A stretch of DNA of 32,259 nucleotides. Source: Saprospiraceae bacterium. Its GTDB lineage: Bacteria; Bacteroidota; Bacteroidia; Chitinophagales; Saprospiraceae. Within the stretch, counting starts at the first letter, position 1. The number at the start of each line of letters is the position of its first letter. Below are positions 1 to 9,421 of this stretch, piece by piece. Both the position numbers and the translations under genes were made by a program. Below the pieces are notes generated by a model. It searched no databases. It worked only from the letters and a program-made list of their open reading frames with translations, and was not told where the DNA came from. The stretch is taken from contig JANQRV010000613.1 in the NCBI GenBank assembly GCA_028284395.1, positions 1 through 32,259 of the forward strand. Reading direction: 5' to 3'.

Positions 1-3000
1 ATTTCTTCTCAGCCGCCTTTGCCTCGCGTCGCTTCCTACGTACATCTTTTTTAAAATTCTTAAAAAACTCGCCAAAGGTGTTGAACTCTTTTCTAAAACT
101 GAGTCCGGTGCCCAGCTGCAGGCGGCTGCCACCGCCGATATCGGGTAACAAGCGCTGATAGATCCGCAATTTTAAATTGCGGTCGGCATTCAAAATGTAT
201 TCGATGACCAGGTCGTTGCCGACAAAAGAGCCACTTGATTCAGCCGCCGCACTGATGTTACCACTCAAATCGATGTTGCCCCCCAGGATAATTGAGAGGC
301 GATCGTTGAAGAAATCCTGGCGCAGGCGCAGCTCCAATTCATCACCGGCGCTAATGGCATTCCCACCATCCAGGGTAACTCGCTGCGAGGGATTGTAATT
401 AATGTCAAAATCAATGCCGGACAAGACCGAGCCGTCTTCGATGAATTCGGAAAAGAGCTCTGTGATCAAGAGAGATAACTGGTTAGAGACAAATTCGGAA
501 AGTGTATTGTAAATTAGATCGTTTCCGGCACCTCGGAAATCCAGTTCGGAGGGAATGAACTGCCCCATGGTAATCAACCCAAAAACCTGTTTATACAACT
601 CGTTCTGGTCTCGTTCGAGCAAACGCAGCTTATTGTTTACGTAGGTTTCCAATAATCCCTTTAATTGAGGCATTTCGATGCCAAAGTTGATGACGGGACT
701 CAATAATTCTCCGGTCAGTTCCATCTTCAGATCGACCGCCGTAGCCAAGCTGGCATTGTTCTGAATATTTTCACTGGCGTTGACCAGATATTCCTGGATC
801 AGATTGGCAACCGATGCGCTGATATCGGAATATTGCGCCTCCAAATTGATGTTGGCCGCAAACGGATCTCCGGACCAGGTAATGGTACCTCCCTGCTGAA
901 CGGTAAATTTCTTATTAACCAAGTTGTAAAGTGTAAAGAGATACTCACCCTGTTCGATGACGTATTCGCCAAACATTTCAAATTCCCCGGTACGGGGCAC
1001 CAATATCCGAATGTTACCGCGGCCATTCCCCCGGATGATATCGCCCGCCTGTTCATCGAAGATGATTTCGGCGTCGGCTTCTTCGTTGATGGTAAGATCC
1101 ATTTCGAGGCTAACGCCCTTCAATAGTTTGGGCAGGCTTCTTTTCTTTTCTTCTTCCGTAATCGCACTTTTCGGCTTATCGAGGATCTTGATGTACTTCA
1201 ATTCCGTCACTTCGCGGTCGGAATCCAGCGGGATGACAAGTTTGGTGCCGTCTCCCACCTCCCCATCTACGTACACATTGGGTTGTTGAAAACTACCGGA
1301 GAACCTAATCCGCCCGGCCCCCAGCGCATGACCATAAAAAAGTTCGTTGTCGCCCCGTTTCGTATCGAGTGCCAACAAGCGCGAAGTTTCAAGATAAGCG
1401 TCGAAGCCCAGGTCCTTCAAAAAGCGATGGCGCACACCACCGTAAAGAGTCGCTTCATTACCGTACTTATCCCGGACGATTAAATTACTGGCGTCAAACA
1501 ATTGGTTGTTTACCCGGACGACATGAGAACCAAAAGAATATCTGGTTTTGAGGTAGTTGACGGTGACTGCGCCCCCTTCGGTCGTAATGGTACCTTCTAC
1601 ATTGGGTTTGCCCTGGCCGAAGAAATGCAGGTCGGCATCAAAATTTCCGATCGTTTCAGAAATAGAACGCTCAATGAAGTATTCGGCAATATTGAAGGGG
1701 AAACTGAAGATATTGGTCGTGAAGTCAAAATACTGTCGCTTGTCCGTATCTTTAGTCGGATTGGGTACCAGATCGGCCAAATTAAAATAGCCTTCTGCCA
1801 GGAGCTGACGGACCCCATTCGTAATAGACACATAACCATTGATCCTACTCTTTAAGTTGGGGACATTGGCATCTAATCTAAAAGCACCCCAGTCATCCCC
1901 ATTGATGATCATGGTATCCGAAAAGGCAGAAAGATTAATGCCCTCCATTTTGAAAATGTCATTCACTCGAAGAGAGATGTCATAATCGCCGAAAAAGTCC
2001 AGTGGGTCGTAGTCCCAATATTTATCGATTTGATGAAAATCGGCGTTCTTAAAATCCAACGATAGTCCGTTTCGACCGAAACTCTGCAACCGGATCGACT
2101 TCTCATTGGAGACGTTGGATAATAGAAAGTCCTTGATTTCCAGGCTGTCCTTGCTGACGTGCAAGTAATTGTCTTCGTTGATGATCCAAAGGTTGTTGAG
2201 GACGGTGAGGTTCGACTGATTCAGTTTGACTTCATAACTGGTCGAATCGAATGGATAAAGTGCCCCCGACAGATTGAGGTTGTCCAGCAGGTTTTCGCTC
2301 GCGGAATAATTCAATCCGAAAAAGGCGGTATCCCGGTAAAAGGTGCTGAGAAAAGTGACCGGATCAAAATCGTACTTACTGTTGTAAGTGGTATTTTCGA
2401 TGGAGAAATCCAGGTCTCCCTCCGGCCCCAGCGCGTCGAGAAAAATGTTAATCTCCTCAAAAGCGAATTTATCGAAGGTCAAATTGGGAATTCGCAAAAT
2501 CGCCTTCAATGAATCTTGCTCACCGAAGTAATAGCCATCGAAATTGACATTTTCCAATTTGCCTAATCCGGGGTGAATGACGTAATGTAGACCGCCGGAT
2601 TCTTTTAGATCAAAATCCCAGACAAAGGACTGTGAAACGTTGACGGTTCGGGGTTGGATGCCGATCCGAGTTGCTGCCTCCGGATGGTATTCCAGCAAAA
2701 ATTGCTGGAAGATCACGGGGATCTCATCCAAACTAAAATCTCCCGTGATCTGCCCGTCCATCACATCGGATTCCAAGATGACTTTCTTCTGATTATTCAG
2801 CGAATCGATCGTAGATTTACCAAATACTCTTTGCAGGGAGACACGCTCGGTTTTGTCGGCAACGATCTTGAAGTCGCTCAACAAAGCATCACCAGTGACA
2901 TTTTTCGACAGATCATCCCTTTCCAGGTTCAGATCGATACGACCGGACAGCACTAGGTCCCGTTTCCCCAAATTAAGGTTGAGCAAATCCAGGCGGTTGA

Positions 3001-4948
3001 TAACGGCATTAAACTTATAGTTGCTGATTGGTTTCTTGAAGTTCAGACGTCCGTTAAAGAGGAAGTCGATGTTGTTGTCTTGAATGAGAAAGTCGCCATC
3101 CAAAAGGTTTCGGTTCAATTTCCCTTTGAATTCCGCATTTTGGTAGTTATAATTCTTGAAGTAGAAGCTACTTACATTCGCACTGAGCGTAGCATCGACC
3201 GATTCGCCGGTTAAGCCGACCCCGTTGTCAATCTTGGTAATGGCATTCACCTTGCCGAAATCCGGATTCTTCAACCAGCCGCCGAGGTCAAAGTCGATCA
3301 ATGAAAGTCCTCCGGAATAAGTTGCTTGTTCTCGACCCTTTACCAGACTGAGTTTCATGTCCATGTTGACCTTCCCAATGTCGGTAGTCAGGAAGCCATA
3401 GGCCACGAAATCGTGAAAGAAGCCCAAAAAGTTGCCGCTAAAATTCAGTCGGCCGAGGTTATCAAAATTATTCGGAAGATCGAGACTCGGAATCAAATCC
3501 TTAAAAGTTGCCATCGAAGTATTGAGCCGGTCAATATTGAAATCCATGAATTCTTCATCCTTTACCCCCAGGTTGAAAGTTGAGAAATTACCTTGGAAAA
3601 TACTGCCGTCCTCCAGGCGGATATCGAGGTTTCTTCCCTCTAATTGATTAATGGTTCCTCTAATCCGTCCGTCGATACGCACCACTTCATTCCGGTTTTG
3701 ACTAAAGAAGCGGCTTTTCTGAAGGTCAGGGGCAAAAACCATGATGTCTTTCAAAGCCACACGGGTATTGCTCAAGCGGGTATCTAATTCCACCAGATTG
3801 GGAAAATCAAAAAAGTCGGGATATTCATCGTAGTAAAACTCCAAAGTATCACCAATTTCACTGTTTTCGGTTTTGACCTTTACTCCGTGCAACAGGATGT
3901 TTTGTGGTGTTACCTTGGCCGATGCAGAGGAGATGTTCTCAACGACAAAACCCGATTCGGATCGGAATGAAAGCCGGTCGATCCGACTGGCTTCAAAGTT
4001 GTATGCTTCGTCAAAAACAAAATCTTTAAAATCCATATTGATGTCCAGCACCGTCATATGCTTGAAATCCAGTTCGTCGTCCGGTGTTGTTTTAATGGGC
4101 GCCTTCCGATAATTGTGAACGATCAACTTCCCGTTGCGAAAGAAAAACTGATCAACATCTGCCGTAAACAACAAGGAATCCGGAACATCCTGGATGGTAT
4201 CTGGAGGTGGCTCTTCAATCAGCAGGCTGTCGGGCAACGGATATAAAGCAACGTCCAAGACCTTAACGACCGGTTCGAAGAGATCGATCTTACCAATGCA
4301 CATCTTCTTTTCAGACCAGTGCGTCTCCTTAACATCGATGATGCCCCGCGGCAATTGAATCATGATGTCCTTTCCTTTCAGTTCATCGTATTCGGCATAG
4401 AGGATATCCTCTAACTCAATGTGCCCTATTTCCATCTGGAAAGACCCATTTTTCTTCTTTTCCTTCTTCGGGGGAAAAAGTCTCCCCATGATCACATTGA
4501 GATTTTTGTCGCGCTCTCCGCGGAGTCGCTTCAGTTCCAAGTTGGCGCCTTTCAGATGCAGCGCTTCGACTACAATACCTTTCCGAATGATCTTAATTGG
4601 GTTCAGACTGAGATCGGCGGTGAGCGATTCTATGGAGATCAGGGTGTCCCGCTGAAATCCTTCGATGAGAAAACCGGTTAACTCCAGGCTATTGAAAAAG
4701 GGTAAGCGGAGACTGGCAATTTCCACTTCCGTTTCCAGACGCTGCTCTAAAGCGTGATCTACCCTTTTCAACAAATACTGACGAACGGGTCGCAATTGCA
4801 GGAGGAGATAGAACAACAACAAAAGTATGTGAAGGAAGACAAAGATCTTGAAAACCCACTTCAACAACCGCCACCAGAACCTGCGGCGCCACATAGCAGC
4901 GACTTTTCGCCCCACCCAACCATTCTTAATACCATCCAGTATCTTCAT
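1..4948 (-). CDS. tamB: TamB-like translocation and assembly protein (C-terminus cut by window edge)
   Basis: The frame is open from an ATG at 4948 to the left edge, giving at least 1649 residues. The last visible residues are a Lys/Arg-rich tail, so little is likely missing. Residues about 20-30 are Arg/Trp-rich and precede one hydrophobic segment (about 30-52), an inner-membrane anchor. The rest is a very long, beta-rich, repetitive region. The C-terminal part carries the pattern typical of Bacteroidota TamB (DUF490): FGEYVIEQGEYLFTLYNL, then GGTITWSGDPFAANI. In proteobacteria TamB works with TamA and AsmA-like proteins bridge the envelope for lipid transport or outer-membrane protein assembly; the same role here is inferred. 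No TamA is visible. The gene starts 18 bp after the 487-residue membrane protein ends, so the two are probably co-transcribed with folP. Confidence 0.9.
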   Translation of the reverse strand, partial: MKILDGIKNGWVGRKVAAMWRRRFWWRLLKWVFKIFVFLHILLLLFYLLLQLRPVRQYLLKRVDHALEQRLETEVEIASLRLPFFNSLELTGFLIEGFQRDTLISIESLTADLSLNPIKIIRKGIVVEALHLKGANLELKRLRGERDKNLNVIMGRLFPPKKEKKKNGSFQMEIGHIELEDILYAEYDELKGKDIMIQLPRGIIDVKETHWSEKKMCIGKIDLFEPVVKVLDVALYPLPDSLLIEEPPPDTIQDVPDSLLFTADVDQFFFRNGKLIVHNYRKAPIKTTPDDELDFKHMTVLDINMDFKDFVFDEAYNFEASRIDRLSFRSESGFVVENISSASAKVTPQNILLHGVKVKTENSEIGDTLEFYYDEYPDFFDFPNLVELDTRLSNTRVALKDIMVFAPDLQKSRFFSQNRNEVVRIDGRIRGTINQLEGRNLDIRLEDGSIFQGNFSTFNLGVKDEEFMDFNIDRLNTSMATFKDLIPSLDLPNNFDNLGRLNFSGNFLGFFHDFVAYGFLTTDIGKVNMDMKLSLVKGREQATYSGGLSLIDFDLGGWLKNPDFGKVNAITKIDNGVGLTGESVDATLSANVSSFYFKNYNYQNAEFKGKLNRNLLDGDFLIQDNNIDFLFNGRLNFKKPISNYKFNAVINRLDLLNLNLGKRDLVLSGRIDLNLERDDLSKNVTGDALLSDFKIVADKTERVSLQRVFGKSTIDSLNNQKKVILESDVMDGQITGDFSLDEIPVIFQQFLLEYHPEAATRIGIQPRTVNVSQSFVWDFDLKESGGLHYVIHPGLGKLENVNFDGYYFGEQDSLKAILRIPNLTFDKFAFEEINIFLDALGPEGDLDFSIENTTYNSKYDFDPVTFLSTFYRDTAFFGLNYSASENLLDNLNLSGALYPFDSTSYEVKLNQSNLTVLNNLWIINEDNYLHVSKDSLEIKDFLLSNVSNEKSIRLQSFGRNGLSLDFKNADFHQIDKYWDYDPLDFFGDYDISLRVNDIFKMEGINLSAFSDTMIINGDDWGAFRLDANVPNLKSRINGYVSITNGVRQLLAEGYFNLADLVPNPTKDTDKRQYFDFTTNIFSFPFNIAEYFIERSISETIGNFDADLHFFGQGKPNVEGTITTEGGAVTVNYLKTRYSFGSHVVRVNNQLFDASNLIVRDKYGNEATLYGGVRHRFLKDLGFDAYLETSRLLALDTKRGDNELFYGHALGAGRIRFSGSFQQPNVYVDGEVGDGTKLVIPLDSDREVTELKYIKILDKPKSAITEEEKKRSLPKLLKGVSLEMDLTINEEADAEIIFDEQAGDIIRGNGRGNIRILVPRTGEFEMFGEYVIEQGEYLFTLYNLVNKKFTVQQGGTITWSGDPFAANINLEAQYSDISASVANLIQEYLVNASENIQNNASLATAVDLKMELTGELLSPVINFGIEMPQLKGLLETYVNNKLRLLERDQNELYKQVFGLITMGQFIPSELDFRGAGNDLIYNTLSEFVSNQLSLLITELFSEFIEDGSVLSGIDFDINYNPSQRVTLDGGNAISAGDELELRLRQDFFNDRLSIILGGNIDLSGNISAAAESSGSFVGNDLVIEYILNADRNLKLRIYQRLLPDIGGGSRLQLGTGLSFRKEFNTFGEFFKNFKKDVRRKRREAKAAEKK

Positions 4949-4966
4949 CGATTCGATTCAAAATTC

Positions 4967-6430
4967 TTATTCTTCTGGCAGTAGCCTTCTAATTCTCAGC
5001 GACTTTTCCATCTTTTCTAAACGTTCCAACTTTAATTTGTAGTCTCTCATTGTTTCGAGGGCCTCTTCCCGATTGTCGTGCAATAAGTCAAAGTATAAAG
5101 AATATCCACCTTCTTCCTCCGAGAAGCAACCCAGCCAGATGGTAGAAGCAGAAACACCTTGTTTGCGCAGTGCCTGAATGCGGTCGATCACGAGGTCGAG
5201 GTCTTGATAAACTCCTTCCTCAACGATGTACTTAGGGGTCCGTAAATTATAAAATCGCTCACAACTGTAGACAATCAACGACGTATTATCCTCTAAAGTC
5301 AAAACAATATCGAACCCTCGCTTCCTTGCTCTTCTCACTTGCGAAGATTTCTTTTCTAGTTCCAACATCTCAATATAAGGTAGGGTTTTGGGGGCCAAAG
5401 GTTGGATCAAGGAAGTTTTTTCAAAATAGACAATTTCTCTGAAGTAGCGAACGGTATCCAGATACATCATGGTATCTCGAGTGAGAAAGGTATCGCTTAT
5501 GATGTCAAAATTGGGTTCGGGCTTCCGGTCCTTCAATTGTTCGGCCAATTGTTCCGGGTACTTGGCTTCGTTGGCATACTCAATGTCCTCTTTGCTTAAC
5601 TCCACGATAAAAATGCCCAGGATGATCAACCAGCAAAGTCCCGCGATGGATATTTGTAAAGAATTGCGGGCATAGAACCTCGAAAGCCCTTGTGCGGGCC
5701 GAAATAGCCATCCGATCCATTTCCTGTAATCGAATCCCTGCAGTCGTTTCGTCACATCATTCAAAGGCAGAAACTGAATCATCCGTCGCTGTTTCTTAAA
5801 GGTGTCTTGCCGTGCCGGTGTCACAATTAAGTGCGGCTTCAATTCATCGTTAACTTTGATGAGGCCAAAACCATTCTGAATACATTGATCCTTGAGTTCT
5901 CTCAGGTATTTGTCTTCCGGACCTAAGAAGACATCTTCTCCGATTGAAATCCATTGCTCATTCGCATGATACTGTTTGAACTGTTCCACCGCATAGATGT
6001 ACCGATACCGCTGCGACCGCCAAAAGGCCGTAACGAAGACCACGAAAATGACGCCAATAACCGTACCAATGACCGATGCCACCCAACTGTAACCGCTCAC
6101 TTCCAGAAAGCGGACGTCTTCATAGTAGTTCCAGCACAGCCAAACGGTTGCAAGCAGACTGCCGATACACAACGCATCCCAAATGAGTTTGCGGGTTTGC
6201 ACTTTATACCGGACCTCGTCTTTGGTGCCCAGCGAAGTAGCTTCGAAGGTGGATACGAAGTTGTTCCCTTCTTCCGTTTGGAAAGACAGGAAACCATCGG
6301 CAATAATGCCACCTTCACCTCTCATGTCAATGCTGGCATCCGTCTCACCGTCCCGGGGTCTGTTTTTGTAATACCCTTTCAGGAAACTAAGCGTGGACTT
6401 TTTAATGTTACGTTCACTAAGATTGCTCAC
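4967..6430 (-). CDS. Three-helix membrane protein of unknown function (487 aa)
   Basis: I do not recognise a named family. The start is GTG at 6430, inside the end of folP (14-bp overlap), which suggests translational coupling. Hydrophobic segments lie at about 83-100, 116-137 and 258-277, separating three soluble parts. The N-terminal part (1-80) has a helix-rich start and then GEGGIIADGFLSF and FVSTFEATS. The spacing of D45 and E63 recalls a PD-(D/E)xK-type nuclease core, but the expected Lys is replaced by Thr, so activity is doubtful. The last 100 residues (YIVEEGVYQDLDLVIDR, then IWLGCF, then YSLYFDL) have a beta-alpha-beta rhythm loosely like a SPOR domain. Both comparisons are inference only. 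The gene sits between folP and tamB and probably shares their transcript. Confidence 0.85.
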   Translation of the reverse strand: MSNLSERNIKKSTLSFLKGYYKNRPRDGETDASIDMRGEGGIIADGFLSFQTEEGNNFVSTFEATSLGTKDEVRYKVQTRKLIWDALCIGSLLATVWLCWNYYEDVRFLEVSGYSWVASVIGTVIGVIFVVFVTAFWRSQRYRYIYAVEQFKQYHANEQWISIGEDVFLGPEDKYLRELKDQCIQNGFGLIKVNDELKPHLIVTPARQDTFKKQRRMIQFLPLNDVTKRLQGFDYRKWIGWLFRPAQGLSRFYARNSLQISIAGLCWLIILGIFIVELSKEDIEYANEAKYPEQLAEQLKDRKPEPNFDIISDTFLTRDTMMYLDTVRYFREIVYFEKTSLIQPLAPKTLPYIEMLELEKKSSQVRRARKRGFDIVLTLEDNTSLIVYSCERFYNLRTPKYIVEEGVYQDLDLVIDRIQALRKQGVSASTIWLGCFSEEEGGYSLYFDLLHDNREEALETMRDYKLKLERLEKMEKSLRIRRLLPEE

Positions 6431-7268
6431 TATTCTTGAGTTGTAGATACAGTTTAATTACTTCTATGGCTGGTTGGACATCGTGAACCCGGAGGATTTT
6501 TGCGCCGTTGTTCAGGGCCAACATATGCAATGCAGTCGTACCGTTGAGTGCCAATTCCGGGGTTGTCGCAAGGGGCTTGTAGATCATGGATTTTCGTGAA
6601 AGACCAACAAGTAGCGGTAGACCAAGGATGCTAAAGGCGTCTAACTGCTGCAGCAATTGGTAATTGTGTCGAACCGTCTTTCCAAATCCAAATCCCGGAT
6701 CAATGATGATGTCTTTTACGTTCAAGGATCGCAATTTACCAACTTCCCGGATAAAAAAATCTACAATCTCCAAAACGACATCCTCATATACGGGCTCATC
6801 TTGCATGGTCGCGGGCCGATCCAGCATATGCATTAGAACGTAGGGCACATTCAGTGCAGCGACCGATCGAAACATATCTTCATCCAAAGTACCCGCTGAA
6901 ATATCATTGATCATGCCTGCCCCTTCCGATACACAAGCATTGGCTACCTCGGCGTGTACCGTATCAATCGAAAGAATGGCCTCCGGAAAGGTCTGTTTGA
7001 CGGCCTTTATGACCGGCAATACCCTTTGGCATTCCTCAGCTACATCAATGACTTTGGCTCCGGGTCGGGAAGACATTCCTCCGATATCTATTAGGACGGC
7101 TCCCTCCTCCAAAAGTTTCTCCGTCTGTTTTAAAACTGCCGTTTTGCCCTCAAACCTACTGCCCTCGTAAAAGGAATCGGGCGTCACATTGATAATGCCC
7201 ATTACAACTGGTTCTTCCAACGACAGAATTGTCCCATTACAATTTAGTGTACTCGGCTGGTAAAGCAT
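6417..7268 (-). CDS. folP: Dihydropteroate synthase
   Basis: The enzyme condenses para-aminobenzoate with 6-hydroxymethyl-7,8-dihydropterin diphosphate to form 7,8-dihydropteroate in cytoplasmic folate synthesis; it is the sulfonamide target. Family motifs appear in order: NVTPDSF, DIGGMSSRPGA, SIDT, NDIS, IIDPGFGFGKT, GLSRKS and a C-terminal RVHDV that binds the pterin phosphate. I chose the ATG at 7268 (283 aa), about 25 residues before NVTPDSF, as is usual for the family. A TTG at 7286 in the same frame would add six residues. The stop overlaps the GTG start of the next gene by 14 bp. It is transcribed divergently from the DinB-family gene. No clear TAnnTTTG box is visible; the closest is CAGCTTTG on the minus strand near 7297-7304. 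Confidence 0.96.
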   Translation of the reverse strand: MLYQPSTLNCNGTILSLEEPVVMGIINVTPDSFYEGSRFEGKTAVLKQTEKLLEEGAVLIDIGGMSSRPGAKVIDVAEECQRVLPVIKAVKQTFPEAILSIDTVHAEVANACVSEGAGMINDISAGTLDEDMFRSVAALNVPYVLMHMLDRPATMQDEPVYEDVVLEIVDFFIREVGKLRSLNVKDIIIDPGFGFGKTVRHNYQLLQQLDAFSILGLPLLVGLSRKSMIYKPLATTPELALNGTTALHMLALNNGAKILRVHDVQPAIEVIKLYLQLKNSEQS

Positions 7269-7357
7269 GAATTTTGTTTTCGGCAACCAATTACGGGCAA
7301 AGCTGAAAATTAACTAATAATAATGGATATTGTAAAAAAATCAAATACGATATTGTA

Positions 7358-7849
7358 ATGAAAGAATTAATCTTGGATTACGGTCGCTACAACCTTTGGG
7401 CGAATGGACGTATCATCGAGCGATTACAGCCCGAAGATACTGCGATCCAAAGCCGGTCAATTGAAAGCAGCTTCGCGTCCATACATCTAACACTCAGCCA
7501 TATCTGGGATGCCCAAACGATCTGGATTGAAAGACTTCGCGGGCGCTCCCTCTCCGAGTTTCCCAGCAAACTTAGGCCGTATGATCCAACCGAAATCATG
7601 GAAAACTTAATAACCAGTTCGCACGACTGGATCTCCTTTATCGAAACAAAATCCGACGACTATTTTTCGAATAAATTGGTCTATCGCACCACCTCTGGAG
7701 CGACCTTCGAACAGCCTCCCGCAGAGATCATCCTTCATTGTTTCAACCACAGCACTTATCACCGGGGGCAGATCATTACCTTGGCCCGACAAGTCGGCCT
7801 CACAGATTTACCGGCTACGGATTATATTTTTTACCTTCGAAACAATTAA
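7358..7849 (+). CDS. DinB-family protein
   Basis: The protein has 163 residues, the normal length for the DinB/YfiT four-helix-bundle family. It begins with LILDYGRYNLWANGRI, the usual first helix. The three metal-ligand histidines are probably one in HLTLSHIWDAQ (about residue 48-52) and two in HCFNHSTYHRGQI near the C-terminus. Family members are metal-binding and many act as thiol-dependent S-transferases; the substrate cannot be read from the sequence. The gene lies alone, divergent from folP and followed by a gene with its own promoter box. Confidence 0.85.
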   Translation: MKELILDYGRYNLWANGRIIERLQPEDTAIQSRSIESSFASIHLTLSHIWDAQTIWIERLRGRSLSEFPSKLRPYDPTEIMENLITSSHDWISFIETKSDDYFSNKLVYRTTSGATFEQPPAEIILHCFNHSTYHRGQIITLARQVGLTDLPATDYIFYLRNN

Positions 7850-7874
7850 GTACAAACTTTAAGGTCATCCAAGT

Positions 7875-7882
7875 TACTTTTG
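7875..7882 (+). promoter_or_regulatory. Promoter -7 box for the DUF4230-like gene
   Basis: TACTTTTG matches the Bacteroidota -7 consensus TAnnTTTG and lies 38 bp before the ATG at 7921. No clear TTTG is present about 16-20 bp upstream. The position supports the start at 7921 over any in-frame start inside the DinB gene. Confidence 0.55.
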
Positions 7883-7920
7883 CAGGGACTCTTACGTCCA
7901 ATAATTCAAACAGAAGGATC

Positions 7921-9159
7921 ATGGCAGCGGAAAATATCAAATCTTCGAATCCGAAAAAAAGAAATTTGAGAATCGGAAGATCCATTCTTGCGGTTCTGGT
8001 GATGAGTTTACTCGCAGTTGTCCTCATCAAATTCTACGGAAATAAGATCACCAGTGGGCTTACGGCCAATACGACGACCGAAGTTCCGCTCAGATACATT
8101 CCCGCCGAATACGAAAGTAATATCAATGAAGAAGATGCCATTGCTGTACTGCAAAATCCACAGCGATACCGCCGGGAATTCAATGATATGGTTCTGGACA
8201 TCAACACCTCTATCTTGCGCCATGTTGCCAAGCGGATGGGCCTTTCCGAAAGTCAGCGCGTTGCCGTCGTACGGGATTATAAAAACAATTATCACCCGGA
8301 ATTTCGCAACCTGTATTTTCGGGATTACATGCGTCTGAGGGACACCACTTCCACTCTTTATGAGACCTGGTACGATGATCATTCGGCCAGTGCGGTGGAA
8401 GTCTTCAACGAAATTGCCTCCAAGTATACGTGTTTCCTGTCCCAGCAAGTCCTCAGCAACTTCATTGCCACCGACGAAAGTGGTAAGTTTCTGGCTCAAG
8501 GTAAAAAACTGGAATCGCCTTGTGGAATCGCCTTGACGGAAGCCTTGGCGCCCCTCGTAAAAAAGATGGAGGAGCGTGCTGCCATTCTGGATTTTGGCCG
8601 CTCGAAAGGGCTTTTGCAAGAAAAAATAGAAAAAACAATTGCCGAACTCGCCACCTATGAAATCGAGGACAAGAAGGGGATTTCTCAACAACAATCCACC
8701 AAGTTTCTCGGTTTCGATGTTTCTACTTCCGACGTTGAAGTATCGGCGATCAGCAAGATCAAAGCCGGCTTTAAGATCGACGATTACTTTGACATCGCAC
8801 TGAACTCCAAAGCAGAAGTTGTCACCATTACTTTGCCGCAGCCCAAGATTTTGTCACACGAAGTATATCCCAAATTTGACAAACTGGATATTGGATGGAT
8901 GCGAGAAGTAGAAAACCAAGATTTTAATAAAATGATCAATGTCTTAAGGGGTGAATTCCGACGGGAGGCCATGGAAGAAGATATGATCCTGGACAAAGCA
9001 AAAACCAAAGCTACTGAATTGATGAACACGCTATTTGGCCCCCTTTTGGCGTCGTTTAACCCCAATTTCAAACTGAGAGTTAGTTTCCAACAAGGTGAGG
9101 TCAATCCAGAATTCGAAAAGAAAGAAGAACCGCAAGACCTCAATGCTCTTTCCAATTAG
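7921..9159 (+). CDS. Membrane-anchored DUF4230-like protein
   Basis: The protein has 412 residues from the ATG at 7921. The frame stays open upstream into the DinB gene, but the promoter box at 7875-7882 and the basic-then-hydrophobic N-terminus favour 7921. A basic stretch (PKKRNLRIGR) precedes one transmembrane helix (about 20-38), leaving a large domain probably outside the cytoplasm. The C-terminal third resembles DUF4230: a KIKAGFKIDDYF segment, then VVTITLPQPKILSHEV, then a long helix with AKTKATELMNTLFGP. The part between about 55 and 270 is predicted helical, has two cysteines, and I cannot assign it. The function of DUF4230 is not known. The gene stands alone, 262 bp before the response regulator. 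Confidence 0.8.
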   Translation: MAAENIKSSNPKKRNLRIGRSILAVLVMSLLAVVLIKFYGNKITSGLTANTTTEVPLRYIPAEYESNINEEDAIAVLQNPQRYRREFNDMVLDINTSILRHVAKRMGLSESQRVAVVRDYKNNYHPEFRNLYFRDYMRLRDTTSTLYETWYDDHSASAVEVFNEIASKYTCFLSQQVLSNFIATDESGKFLAQGKKLESPCGIALTEALAPLVKKMEERAAILDFGRSKGLLQEKIEKTIAELATYEIEDKKGISQQQSTKFLGFDVSTSDVEVSAISKIKAGFKIDDYFDIALNSKAEVVTITLPQPKILSHEVYPKFDKLDIGWMREVENQDFNKMINVLRGEFRREAMEEDMILDKAKTKATELMNTLFGPLLASFNPNFKLRVSFQQGEVNPEFEKKEEPQDLNALSN

Positions 9160-9281
9160 TTTGCCAGCCATTTTCAAGTTCCGAACCGGTCCTGTTCGAT
9201 CGATCCATTCAACTGTTGTCTCCGTTTATACGGCCGAAGACAATTCATTAAATTTATTTAAACTAAATCTAAATAATTTTG

Positions 9282-9309
9282 TTTGGAATGAAATTCTGCC
9301 TTAATTTAG
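9282..9309 (+). promoter_or_regulatory. Promoter upstream of the response regulator
   Basis: TTTG at 9282-9285 and TAATTTAG at 9302-9309 are 16 bp apart, fitting the Bacteroidota -33/-7 layout with one mismatch in the -7 box. This would give a leader of about 105 nt before the ATG at 9422. A weak hairpin (CCGT/ACGG at 9222-9233) lies between the previous gene and this promoter but has no U-tract. Confidence 0.5.
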
Positions 9310-9421
9310 CAGTCGATGCAGTTAGGAGAACGATGTGATTTTGAAGTAGCGGACTCCATTTAAATATCAGATGGCGCCGGCTGGCTTGATCAAACAGGAA
9401 ACTTAAAATCTAAAGACCCGA

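Noticed and set aside
1502..2512. Plus-strand open frames opposite the tamB-like gene
   Set aside because: They are antisense shadows: the minus-strand frame is continuous over the whole region and has clear family motifs, while these have none.
7269..7286. TTG start for folP, six residues earlier
   Set aside because: The ATG at 7268 gives the usual family N-terminus; the TTG cannot be excluded but has no extra support.
7738..7920. Upstream extension of the DUF4230-like gene into the DinB gene
   Set aside because: It would overlap the DinB gene by over 100 bp, would sit upstream of the promoter box at 7875-7882, and the extra residues look like out-of-frame translation of DinB.
8008..8694. 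Long minus-strand open frame (228 codons) opposite the DUF4230-like gene
   Set aside because: The translation has no recognisable domain or plausible start context and mirrors a better-supported plus-strand gene.
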